64,000 nt of DNA from Combretum micranthum (lineage: Eukaryota > Streptophyta > Magnoliopsida > Myrtales > Combretaceae). Below, piece after piece: positions 49,537 through 61,709 of this stretch. A program made the translations under genes and the position numbers. The DNA is taken from positions 248,001 to 312,000 of the forward strand of contig JAMXBD010000431.1 of assembly GCA_024138025.1 (NCBI GenBank), given 5' to 3'. The notes beneath the pieces were generated by a model, which did no database searches, was not told the DNA's origin, and saw nothing but the letters and a program-made list of their open reading frames with translations. How positions within the stretch are numbered: position 1 is the first letter of the stretch; every line of letters begins with the position of its first letter.

Positions 49537-51292
49537 GCCTTCAAATTTATACTAAGGGTGCTCTCTTAAATAGCATGTTTTTATACTAAAGGTGTTATCC
49601 AAGATAGTGCCTTTAATATAAATTTAATGCTTATATTCACAAAAAAAAAAAAAAAAAAAAAATCTGACAGCACCATTCTCAATCCTAATTCTCAAATCAC
49701 TCATAGCGCTCTTTCCTCCAAACATCTCCCTCGACCTACTCGTGAAAATCCCACTGTGCAACATCCAAATGCAATTTTCCACCATCAAATTTGCATCTTG
49801 ATCTATCCCTTGTTTATTTTTCTTGTATTTGGTAGCTTTACTCAATTTTGGAGTAAAAGCTATGAAATTGTTGCATGTGTATTTTAGCTTGAATTTGTGT
49901 GATTTAGTGATTGATTATGAAGTGTTCCATGATTCATCCAATATATGTTAAATATGAGCTATTGGTGTATTTTGTGTGATTGCATCATCGATTTATGTGA
50001 TTTCTTTTCAAAAGTATGTTTGCTTAGAAGGTATTTGGTTAAAATGTCCAATGATTAAAGCTTAGTCCATTAGAGAAAAATAAAGCTTCTGAGAGGTGTA
50101 GTGTTGATACTTAAATTATGAAAGATGTTTTCAATGGATTAATTTCTAAGAAGTTATATCTAACATTTGTAGTTTGATGTCAATAGGTTTAAAATGGTCG
50201 ATTATGTAAGGTTCATCGTCTATGCGAATGAAAATATTGTGAATATTGTGAATGGAAGTTGCAGATGAGCATATGACAAGCTTCACACTAGGAAAGTGAA
50301 AGTGAGAACAAATGTAAACTTCCAGCAATTCAAGGAGATAATATGTGAGAAGATTGGTGTTGATCCAAATGAAATTGAAATTAAGATAATACATGACACA
50401 TTTATTATATAAGTCATGGGGTTGTTTACATGTCAATGGCAATTGGGGATGATGACAGTCTTTAGTATCTAATTTCAATGGATGTGGAGTTAGGTGCCAG
50501 GTTAATTCACTAGCTATTTATGAAAATTATTACTTAGTCTTGCACAACCAAGGGGTTGCATCCTACTGTTCATTACCTTTCTACCAACACCCATGGAGAT
50601 TGACACGGCTCTCACAATTTAAGCGACCCCATACAATCTAGCTTACTTGATTCGCCTCATTTTAATCCGCCAGTAGCTGAAGATGAAGGGCTAACACCTG
50701 CACAACGCGATTAGCATTCTGTTGTGTCCAGGATTGCTTAAGGTCTCTTAAGGGATGGGAGGAGTCAATAATAGTTTTTAGTATACCATTTTGTTCCATG
50801 TTTTGGGAATTTTATTTGCTAAAATAATGTACTCTTAGTTTGATCTTTGTTTTCATTTATTGAGGATATTTAGTTTAAACATTGTACAATTTTTCATATT
50901 TTACACTTGATGAGTTTGGAGCTGAGTTGATTTGATTTGTGTTGGAAAATGGTTATGAGTTTGGGAGGAGTATTGATTTTAGTTGTAAGGTAAAGTTGTG
51001 AGAATGTTGATGGTTGAGTTTTTGCATGAGTGTGGGTGTGAAGTATAGGTGCTTGAATTTAACTTATAGAAAGGAGTTATGGAATATGGATACTATTTTT
51101 TTTTTTTCAGTTTGATGGTGTGGGATGTTGATTTGAATTTGACACATAAAAAGTTGATTGTTTTGCTAAGGTAATTGTTTGTTTTGCAAGATAACGCCTT
51201 CATTATTCACACTAAAGGCATTGTCTTGAACGGTGCCTTTTGTATAAAATGGAGGTGCTTTCCTAGACAACGCCTTCAGTACAAATTTGATG
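49537..51292. mobile_element. Second Mutator-like remnant with ~100-bp inverted ends
   Basis: The left end, 49,537-49,635 (TTCAAATTTATACTAAGGGT ... AAGATAGTGCCTTTAATATA), matches the reverse complement of 51,292-51,185 (ATCAAATTTGTACTGAAGGC ... AAGACAATGCCTTTAGTGTG). Inside, at about 50,190-50,420 on the plus strand, NVNFQQFKEIICEKIGVDPN resembles the PB1-like N-terminus of the neighbouring transposase (YEEILDIICNRLKVNRST). The transposase core is absent, so this is a deletion derivative. No target duplication was fixed. Confidence 0.65.
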
Positions 51293-51299
51293 TAATGTG

Positions 51300-53600
51300 G
51301 TACATAAGTGATTGGGAAGTATTGTCATGTTTTGGGAACAAGGGAGACTAAAGTAATGTGGTCACAAGTAGCGAGAGTTAAGCCAAGTAACAAAGTTTGA
51401 TTGAGTGTAACATGTTTGATTGACATAATACAATCGATTTATAGAGCTGGAGATAAGCAAATGTGCCTAAGGGGGTTGGTAATGCAGCTATAAGGCCAGC
51501 TCATAGCTTCATTGGATTAGGTTATGCTTGAAGAGCCCTTTGTCTAAATATATTCGTTAACAGTTATCCCTCTACTCTTTTGTTAAAGAGTCATCGAAAA
51601 GAGTGGGCTTCATTATGGACAATTTAAGTCCGATGGCATTGAGATGACATTTTTTTTTATGGGTGCCTGGGTAGGACTAAGTGCCTTATACCTTTACCTG
51701 AGCATATCATGACAAGATCAAAGCTGCTAGGTAAAAGTTAACTAAGTGTCATGGGAAATCTATTAACTTCTGACTGTATTGCATGCATCGGGTGACTTAT
51801 GTATGCAAGCGAATTTTCTCATGTAGAGAAAGTTTGCCTTTTCAAATTCTAGCATGAAAAACTAACTTGTGACACGTGTTCATTATGAATTAACCACTCA
51901 TGCATCACATCTATACATGCCTGGGTGCACACATTGTATGAGGAGTTCTCAATCATCAAATTTTATAAAAAGAAGATCTGACAATCACAATGAGGTGACA
52001 ATCCGATTTTCCTAATAGTTGCATCAAGATCTAAATCTTTAAAAACCTCACACATTATCCAAAATTCAACTTTTCACATTTTTTTTATATATTATTCTTC
52101 CAAAAACCTATCTTTCTTCGAATTATTACTTGTTTCAACTAACTAAATCAATTGATCATGGTAGAAGAGAGTCAAAGTTTTTCTATAACTTTTTCAGACA
52201 AGGTTTTGCATTGGTGGATAATGTCCTAAACAATAACGGTAGAGACGTTGACTGTCGGTGAGGATGAGTCAATCATGGAGGCTTCAAGTAGCATTTTCGG
52301 TCAATTACTAGATTTTGAAATTGACATATATTATCTAATAGAGTCCTCTAAAAGAGATGACAATGGTAATGATGGCAAGGCATCAACAATGACCACTTAT
52401 AAGGTCCTTATGTTGAGCCGCGAGGGTCTTTGTCCCATTGACTAAGTAATCAAGATCGATGAACAAGATCAAAGATATATTAGATGTGTACTTTGGTAAT
52501 CCTCAAGTTTTATCTTAACTCAAGTTTAGAAATAAACTGCATAAATATAAAGCACTTAATATTAATTGAAAATTTATTTTTATGAGATTTAGAATCTAAA
52601 TTCTGTCTTTAATTTATTTGTCTATCAGATATCATAATTTGTTCATCTTATATATATATAGATTTTAATCTTCATTATCTACACTTAAATATCTTTCAAA
52701 ACTACTTAGAAAGTCTGTTTTACCGTAAGATTCAAGTAAGTGTAGTGGAACTGTTCGTAAAGTTTTCTATATTAAATGCTAGATGACATTTTTTCAAACC
52801 AAGTTTATCTTATTTTATTTACTTGTGAAAAGAAGCAATTATAATTTAAAAACTAACACTAGTTGGACAACTTTATCACCATGAGATAAATACAAAAGAT
52901 TTTAAAAATTTGCTAGAATGATATAATTCATACAAGATATCCTCTATTAAACTCAAAATCAGATAAACATAACTTTTTTTGCTATCATTTTTATAGTGAA
53001 ACCCTCTTTTTCATTTTACTCACATTTACAACTAAAACATAAACCATTTCTCTAAATTCTCACCATCAATATCAGGAAAATTTCTAAGAAATCATGTACA
53101 AACACTACTTCCAGTATTTTGAAGAAGTAAGCAAAGCAATCACACGGGAAAATGTTAGTAAAACTAAAGTAAGTTTTTTTTTTTAGTTACTGTAAGTTTT
53201 TTTATCCTAGTACACTTAAATATTTTACTGCTTAAGGATAAAACACTAAGTTTAACAGATGTAATAACAATGAATTAAAACTAAAAATGCATGTGAACTT
53301 CTTTTACAAATTTGTTTATATCTAAGAGTTATAGTATAACAGCTAGAAACTTATGAAGAAGTATAACCTTATTTAACAAAAACAAACATAACAATTCATG
53401 AGATAAAACAAAGAAAAACTACACAAAACATTCATATTTGAACCCTTGGTCAAAGGAAAGAATGATAGATTTAAGTTTAGTTAGTAAGTTTGTTATATAT
53501 AGTATGTTTGAACTAGTAATGTTAAGTCTATCTTTAGTTATGTTATGATATATGTATCAATTGAAGAAAAGTCAGTTTGTAAAGTATAATAAGCTAAGTT
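51300..53600. other. AT-rich DNA without recognised gene
   Basis: A 65-codon open frame at 52,248-52,445 (acidic, no known motif) is the longest unit and I cannot assign it. No delimited repeat was seen. Confidence 0.45.
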
Positions 53601-55080
53601 TATTGTTTTGTGCATGATGGAAATTATGGCTTGGAACTGCAATAGAAATAAGTAAAATCAAAGGGAAGTGTTTTTTGCCACAACTTTAACCACGACCTGA
53701 ATTGTGGCCTTGGCTGGCCTCGTAGTTTAAGTTTTGGGAAAAATATGAATGACCTTGATTTCCCTCTTACCTAATGTTTGGATTGCACCTGCGATTTAGG
53801 CTATGAGTTATGCAGGTAACAGTGATTTGTCACCATCTCTAATCGCGGTCACTGTAGCTCTCACAATTCACCCCACGATTCAAAAATGTAACTTTTTCTT
53901 AAGATTTATTGAACCAAAATCTTCAAATTCATTTTGTTTTCAGGGGTGCTATCCTCTTGACCCCTGTCTACTAACCAGCTAGCAGAACTATCGTATTCAT
54001 AGCGGTTAATAATTACTCAAAGTTAACTAAAGCTAAGGCATGAGTCTAAAACTCTTAGGCACTAATAGGAATTTTTGTTTAGTTATATGATTAGTAATAC
54101 ATGTTTGTTATCTTATAAGAGCCACAAATCAAGACTCAAACTTTCTGGTAGACTATTACGAAGAGTAAACAAAGATGCGCAGGTGAGTAACTTGAATCTT
54201 CTCATATTGCTTGCGACTATAATATAGTGGCATATGTTCTTGAAAATAACTAAAATTGATTGTATGCATGGGGATTAGAGAATAATGCATGTTATATATT
54301 GTTTGAGTGAATGATAATATGCAATGCTAAAAGTGATAACTATTTGCTTGGTATTAATTGTATAGTGAGTATGGTTGATTATTCTGAAAATTGACTAGTC
54401 ACCAAGAAATTTGATATAACTCTTAATCAACCATTAAATAAATCGGACATGCAATTGCACAATAACATAACTTGTATTCACAGGGTATTCATGTCATGTA
54501 TTAACATTTCGGCTCTAAGGTAATCCTTTATCATATCCAATGAAGCTGGTTAAGATTACCCCTGAGCTATCAATCCTACAGGAACTAAGTAGGCACCGAA
54601 TGACGTCACCTGATGAGAGTTGATTTTGAGGTAGCTAATACTTAGTAGAGTTTTTGAGTTCTAAGGCGAAGTCGACATGATATCACTTTCATTTATATAT
54701 ATAAATAATAAATGAGTTTGAAAAATATATCTCCTTCCTTAGTTCTTTGTCTCTCTTATTACTTGAGTTGGTCCTTCAACCCCTAAGAGGGGGTTAAATT
54801 TCTATTAGTTTGGATTCCAATCATCTAAAATATATTTACCATATGGTTTACTATTACATTATGTATGTTTGTTAATTAAAAATTTCTTGATTTTATTTGA
54901 ATTGTGTTAAGATTCGATTATTCACTAAGCGATTGTTTGCTCACCTTATAAACTTATGTGATTACAAGGATTACTAGAATTGATCTTTATTGAAGAGTCG
55001 GAGCTGACAAATAGTATTAAAGGAGCCAAGACTTAGATTAAAGTGATAAATTAGTATTTGTATAAAGACTGTAACAGCCT
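53600..55080 (-). mobile_element. Inverted copy of the 8.9-10.1 kb repeat family
   Basis: Reverse-complement blocks match 8,890-9,420: AATCCAAAC ... CCTAGGGGTTGAAGGA (9,114-9,156) against 54,829-54,770; ACTAAGTATTA ... GGTGACCTC ... GCCTGCTTAGTTC (9,284-9,350) against about 54,643-54,580; and AGCTTAGCGGATAACAGAAT (8,999) against about 54,930. It is non-coding. The spacing varies, so the copies are old. It is probably a non-autonomous LTR-type repeat. Confidence 0.6.
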
Positions 55081-58000
55081 CACCTCGAGCGCGTAGGGCG
55101 TGACAGTTATGCCAAACATATCACCTGCAAGTGATATGTGTAAGGCATCCTATTGTTGAGTAGGTTTCTAAATAAGTTTTAATTTGAAAATTCGCTATAA
55201 ATTTTTCTAAAAATGTTGCCGAACGCCATTTTTTTATCGTTCGGGTTTACCAAAACTTATAAAACTCAACCTGTTTAGAAAATAAGTATCATAAAATAAT
55301 TGTTTGTAAATATTGCCCACAGGATCCATCAAAAGAATACAACTCAAATGCAAAACTTTTAGACTTAAATATCTACATCAAATCATACAAAGGATTTAGT
55401 AGTAATTTGATTTCAATCATCCAAGTTTACAATGAAATACAATTACAACAAATCTCTTTCTTGAAATCCCATAAAACCTATGTCTCGTACATCGCCATCT
55501 AATTGGGTCATCCCACGTATCCCTCATTCCCCATCAAATCACCAGTAAGACCTGAAAGGTTGATAAAATGAGTTGCAAAGCCTAGTAAAGCACATAGCAT
55601 ATGCCATACACTCATATAATGCATCAATCACATTTTAGGATATTTAAATTAAAGTCCACAAATAATATATCCTCAATGTCCTAAAAAGACCAACACACAC
55701 AAAGAATACTCAAGACTCTCACCAAATAAAAGGGATAGAGTTCCCTCAGTGGATCACACACTAAAGAGGGAGGTTCCATAAGCCCTTGGAACTAGGAAGA
55801 AAATAAGGAAGAAGTCTCATCCAGGTCATCTCCTCACAATCTGCCACCGATGAGCACAATCCGTTATGCCTCTTTATACAAGGTCCTATTACACCGTATA
55901 ACTCGTCACAACTGCAAACCTTCTCCTAGTCAGCTGCTCGATCTCGAAAATTTCCCTTTCAACTACCCATCGAGCCCAAACCACGCATCCATGGTAGCTT
56001 AAGTGCCTAAACTATTGCATCATCCCAAAGTTACGATCAATCTCGCAACTTAGTCTGGGGGTGCCACTCCTGCTATAAGCAGCCAAGCAGCAACCAATAC
56101 TCAATTAAGCCGAGTTTAAATTCTTAATCCAGTTATTAATACTATCTTAACAAGCAACACGCAATTATTACTTACCTATTGGTCAAATTGAGCTTCTTAT
56201 CATTTCCCAAGCTAAAAGTCCAAAACTGTTCATAAATGGAGTCAAAATCAGTTCATGATTAACTATCTTTAATCCTCTCATCTTTTTGTTATATTTATGT
56301 TTCATTGACCTAACCATTTCGCTTAACGATCATGCTTAGAAGGTCACTTAAGTCTAAGGAAAGAATCAAGTCAAGTTTCATGCATTTTGGATAAGAAAAG
56401 TTGAAAAAAAGGAGAGGCTAGAAAGAACACAGTAGGTACACGATAGGTAGACGACTTATGCTTTTCTTATTGGAAACTTGTTCCTTGAGTTTTTGAAGGT
56501 CAAAAAGAAGCATGGTAGGTAAACAACAATTACACGATAGGTACATAACTCGTGCTTTTCTTATGAGGAAATTTGTTTCTTAAGTTTTTAAAGGGCAGAG
56601 AGGCACGGCATGTATAAGACCTTGTGCACCATTCATGCTTCTTTGGGTTTGGGGTATTTTGCTTTAAAACTTGATATTTTTATTAAAAACATATTTTATG
56701 ACAAATTTTGGTGATCTTAAATGTATTAGATGATCGTGTTTATGCCTAATCTCTTCTATTTTCATCTTCCATTTGTTAAAACATGATTAATCAAAGTTGA
56801 AAGCCTAAAACACCTAATTTTGACAGTAACATCAATATCTTCATGGTTTTTTTGAAATTTTACAATATGCTCATGTAAGATTTTATCACTTTAACTTGCT
56901 AACATCAACTTACGATAATACCCAACTCTAAAACACACCCAAAATACCATTTATCACTACTATAGCAGACCCAACTTCAAAACCACTATAATCTCATGAA
57001 AATAAATTAGTTTTGATGTCTTACATCGTTCCAAACCATATTTTTTACTTGCACTAGCTAGGAATGGGATTTAAGACTTCAAATCACTCTAAAACTTGAT
57101 TTCTTGACACATTAAACATGTATTAACTCACCCAAGAGCAACATAGTCACTAGGGGAGCTTATTGAGTACTAAAACAAGCTAAAACTCAAGTTTAGAGTA
57201 CTAAAACAAGATAAAACTCAAGTTTAGTATACTTTTCTTATCTTAGGTTTTGGTATAGTGAATTTTGCAGCTGTTACACTTCTTGGATGTTCATGTTTTC
57301 TCTATTCGATTGAGAGAAGTAAGGAAACGAAAAATCCTAACTTAATCTCACATTATACTAGCTTAAACATGACCTAGAAGTGCTTAAAGAATGGATTTTG
57401 GAGGCATTCTGCCTTATATAGGTCTCAGGGAGGTTTTAGTAAAGAAGAAATGAAGGATATGAAGAGATGAGAGGGATAAAAAGGGGAATGGGGCAGCCAT
57501 CCGAATTTTGAGGACGGGAATGTCTAGGGTTTTCTTCTTTTCGTTTCATGGTGCCACATGGCACCATCTATACCATTCATTTTTATATGTGTTAAAATTT
57601 GACAATTTAGTTAGATTAGGACTTGATATACATCTTTGGTGTAGATTATGATTTAATTTCCCAAATAAATTTATTTTATCTATTTTAACTAAATTTCAAG
57701 TTCTAATTCACCTTAGAACCTACTTAAGGACAAAATTGTAATTTTCAACAAAAAAGGAAGTCTTTGATTGTATTATTTTGATTTTTCTTGTAAATTTTTC
57801 ATTTTAAGAACCATTATTAAATTATAACTTAATTTACTTCAACATTTGAATTGTTTTTTAATTATCAATATTTAGGTTTTTGGTTTGAGGCTAGTTTGGA
57901 AGTTTTGAAAAAAAATTTAGTTGTTTAAATATGTATGTGAAACCAATTGGATTTCATTGACTTTATTTGATCTTAATTTCCTATGATTGGTGTTTGCATT

Positions 58001-58340
58001 ATTTCAAAGACAATGTTTACATAACTCTTGATGTAATAGTTGAGAACTTAGCATAAGTTATTTTTGTAATGAAACCCTTTGGAGACTAATGGATGTAAAG
58101 TTGTAATATAATGATCAGGGACTTTTTGTTAGGTTATTTCTTGTATGTGACTTATATATATACAATATTTTTCTTATTCTAACCAATATTTGATCATGTT
58201 ATAAATGTCCATACCACGAGGCGTTCTAGTTGTATAATGCTCATGTGTCTTTCTAGAAGCCTTAAAGGGTTGAATACAAATATTTATGACTTCAGTTTGT
58301 TATATGGTGCATTGATATTCCTAAGGTATCCTGTGGGGGT
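55070..58340. mobile_element. LTR-retrotransposon-like repeat DNA
   Basis: A long stretch without coding capacity begins CTGTAACAGCCTCACCTCGA and ends near GTATCCTGTGGGGGTGTGAC (58,324), whose reverse complement resembles CACCCCCACAGGGTACCCTA at 8,552. It includes short internal duplications: GTAGGTA-AC-A motifs at 56,434-56,560 and a 32-bp duplication at 57,166-57,230. It resembles LTR or LARD-type plant repeats. No LTR pair was delimited. Confidence 0.4.
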
Positions 58341-59760
58341 GTGACAACTTTGATAAAACACCTTCAAAATATCGCATTTGCCAACTCAGGGTTGAAGATA
58401 GCGTTCCTCTTATTAATGGCTCTCATTTCTATGTGCATATGAAATGCCTGGAGTTTATCTTAAGAGTTCCATTCTTTGAGTTCATAAGGGAGTGCACGAG
58501 TTAATTATGTGCATCCCCATGTCATTTCTACCCTAATTCTTGGTTGTTGTTAATATGTTTCAAAGCATTTTCTGCGAGTTTGCTTCAACTACACCCCTCC
58601 CCCCCACCCTTCCCTTCCAAACAACAACTAGCTCACTACTTCTTCAAATTAAAAGATGATGGTAGGCGGATAACCCTACAAACTCGCAAGTACAAAATGT
58701 TTTCTAGTTTGAGTTCTTTGGTCAAAGGGTAGAATCCCTAAATTCATGACGATAGAATGTGACGAAGAATGTCCATTTTGGACTAGATGGACAACCCCCA
58801 TCAGGCTATCACCACCCAAAAAAGAGCTTGGTGCTAATGATTGGGAAACATTAGAGGAGACTAGTTGATTCCTAGAGTAAAGGAAGAGGTATAATTCTAA
58901 TCGTCTTCATATGATGTGCATTGTGAAAAATATAAGGAGTATCGTTCTTATGTTTTGCACCTTGACTATTTCGAAGAGTTTGAGAGTAAGCTTAAAGTAT
59001 TGCTCAACCTCCTATTGCATTGCAAATTAGGTTGCTCGGGGAGACTAACTCATGAGGCATTGTTTGCCCTCAAAATCCTTTTGGCATGAACTTGGCATGA
59101 GGTTAATAATACCATGCTATTTAACTACTTAAGAACCTTGATTCATCATTTTTTTAATAGGTGCCAAGCATAATAAGCATCTCAATCATAAGAAGTTGGG
59201 ATGCTCAGGGAATCTGGAACATATACTTCTTCCAACGGTTAAGAAGAAAAGATCACATAAAAAGAAAAGTTCAAGCAATGTAACCAAGGACTAGTCCGAG
59301 CGCTTAGCAATGCCTCCTTTTATAATTGTGGACGAGCCTTGCAAGTATTAGCCTGCTTAGCCTTAACACTTTCATCCTCATGACAACCCAAAAAGACACG
59401 AGAAGAGGAAGGTTGTAGTGATGCCTGACCCTAATTCACCTAAGAAATTGAAGCCAAGGTACTTTTACCTCCCTAACCCAAATCTTTCAAAGGGTCCCAA
59501 TTAAGGATAGGTGGTGGATCAGATGAGGATGCAGAGGTTGTGATCAATCTATTGGTAGAGATGTAGTGGAAGTGACAGACTCGCTAGTCCATCATGAAGA
59601 TTTGGACCCTATGAAGATGATGCTAACTCCCTCAACTAAGAAAGGAGCTGTTGATTTGCAAGAGGTGATGGGTCAATAGGCAGGAGAAGGATCTACTAAG
59701 AGAATGGTTCATCTTCACCTTAGGTAAGGTCACAGATTGTGCAAGTGACAACACCTCTTA
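58340..59760 (+). pseudogene. Gypsy-associated open-region remnant
   Basis: The stretch 58,400-58,830 reads, with breaks, FFEFIRECTS, HFYPNSWLLLICFKAFSA, QQLAHYFFKLKDDGRRITLQ and KMFSSLSSLVKG, then WTTPIRLSPP-like sequence. The pattern Q-L-x-PN-(W)-x-x-h-x-x-F ... FYxLKK ... LxSSxKGWK is that of the 'putative plant transposon' region found in Tat-type gypsy elements. Following frames are rich in Lys/Pro with many stops. It is an isolated fragment; no LTRs were assigned. Confidence 0.5.
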
Positions 59761-61440
59761 CTTGGGATGTCAATATATGACTAATTTATATAATAAAGAA
59801 ACTAATGCTTCTATTTTTAAGTATATTAAATTATTTTCCATTTTCAATGGCGTTGACTTAATCCTTAAACTATAATGATTAAATTCAAGTAAAGTAACCA
59901 ATCTAAACCACGGATTCATGATGTCATATTATCATCTCATAAGATCAAATAGAGTTCAAAATAAAGAATATTTCAACTTTCCTTAAGAATAATAGGTTTG
60001 TTATGCCTTGTACCCCATCTATCTATCTATCGTGGGTGTGTTCTCGAATTCCTTCGTTGCATCTCTTTTCATAGTTCTTCAAATCATTTTCATGTGTTAT
60101 TGTCAAGACACTTCTATAAATTCACATAGAGCGCAAGACTAATCACATTGCACACATGTAACTTTGCAATCCAATCCTTCTATCATTGACAAATAAAATA
60201 ACTTATAGGAGGACTATGAGAGTTTTGGCCTTAAATAAATTAAAAAAAGTTAATAATTAATCCATTTATTTTTCTTATATTTTAAAGATTATATATGATA
60301 GGCCTAGCTGATTATTTTCTATTTATGAAAATTTTAGTTACTCTTTTTTGTTAAACTAAAGTTGTCCTTATGAGAAATTATGAACGGAGGGTTTGATGGT
60401 TTAATATTAATTTTAGGGGTTATAGTTAATTTCCAAACCTCACATCAAATGCTACATTATTAATATACCTTTTGTCACACCCTCAATTCGAGATATGACA
60501 AATATTATACTTAGTATAACAAGAAATAAAATTTTTCTTCTTACATATATTTTTCTGTTGCCATTGCTATAAGGTTATGAAAACGAATTTATGATTAATA
60601 TTTTCGATAGATTGTAAATATACCCTATATAATTGTTGAAAGTGTAAGTGGCCTGTCACCTTCAAAATGTAGCATCGAGAAGTCTCAGATCTTCATCAAA
60701 CGCGTGTTTGCTATCCTTCATAACGTTATTGTCTTCGAGAAAGGTATATAAATTAATATATCAAATACCTTTACAAACACGTAAACTGGCTTGTTTCGTG
60801 GTCATTTGCGCCGTTGCTATCCTGGACGTCTTTCCATTTCTTCGATGTGCAGTAGATGCTGTTGCCCTTACTGGGGCTGACTTTTGAGGCACATGTTGAA
60901 TTTTTATTTGTATTAATTAGTATTGATTTAATATTAATTTAATTTAAAAATAATATAAAAAAATATTTTAATAGTAATTCAAATAGGTTCAAATTGAACA
61001 TTTTTTATCAAGTTTGCTATGTAAGATTTTTCTTGATAATATAGGTTAATATCAAGTTTGCTACATTTATTATATAAAAATTTAATTTAATATCTAAATT
61101 TAAAAGAAATAATTTAATAATCAAATAATTTTTTATGATTATTTTTACTATATTCTCCATATTGTTTTTCTATTTGCTGAGTTAAAAGATATAATATATA
61201 ATTTAATTTTGATGACTTTTCTTAATACCGTGTAATATTGATAGACTATCTTTTTTATATTAAAAAATATAATAATGATATTAATAAAATAATAACAATA
61301 ATTATAAAAAAATCCAATTAGCTATTAAATTAACTATTCCAAATACCCAAATCTAACATTTTTTCTTCATTAATGGAAAAGGACATTTTTGGCCCAAATC
61401 AATTATATATCACACCAATGAATCTTTATCTTTTTAAGAG
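59761..61440. other. AT-rich DNA, no assigned gene
   Basis: Contains a 79-codon open frame at 60,648-60,887 (alternative start, no known motif). The 60,900-61,350 part is almost pure A/T. It would include the promoter of the GDSL gene if that gene is expressed. Confidence 0.45.
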
Positions 61441-61458
61441 TCTCCAAAGCTCGTAATT

Positions 61459-61709
61459 ATGGCATCAAAAACTCTTTATTTATCCTCCTCCTGCTGTCCT
61501 GTCTCTCCTTCACAGCGTGTATTTCTATTAAAACATGCCCTCCCATTGATGCAGTGTATCAGTTCGGGGACTCCACCGCCGACACCGGCAATCTTCTTCT
61601 CATTTCCGGGAATACAACAATGGTAGCTGCCGGTCGACTTCCTTACGGTGAAACCTTTGGCAAGCCAACTGGCCGCTACTCGACGGACTTCTTATCGTCG
61701 ACTATTTCA
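61459..61709 (+). pseudogene. GDSL esterase/lipase, first exon only, start out of frame
   Basis: The reading frame 61,461-61,709 encodes a hydrophobic signal peptide (NSLFILLLLSCLSF), then VYQFGDSTADTGNLL, the block I motif of GDSL lipases with the nucleophile Ser in FGDS, then LPYGETFGKPTGRYSTDF. That is the usual first-exon content of extracellular plant GDSL lipases. It ends at a good donor, TTTCA|GTAAGT (61,710). The only upstream ATG (61,459) is out of frame; adding one A to the AAAAA run at 61,467-61,471 would bring it into frame. The later exons with blocks II, III and V (Ser-Asp-His) are not found before the window end. Either the gene continues beyond 64,000 or it is a fragment. Confidence 0.75.

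Noticed and set aside
52248..52445. 65-codon acidic open frame as a small gene
   Set aside because: No homology recognised, no splice or promoter context, and its length is compatible with chance.
60648..60887. 79-codon open frame as a small gene upstream of the GDSL exon
   Set aside because: It needs a non-ATG start, has no recognised motif and lies in AT-rich repeat-like DNA.
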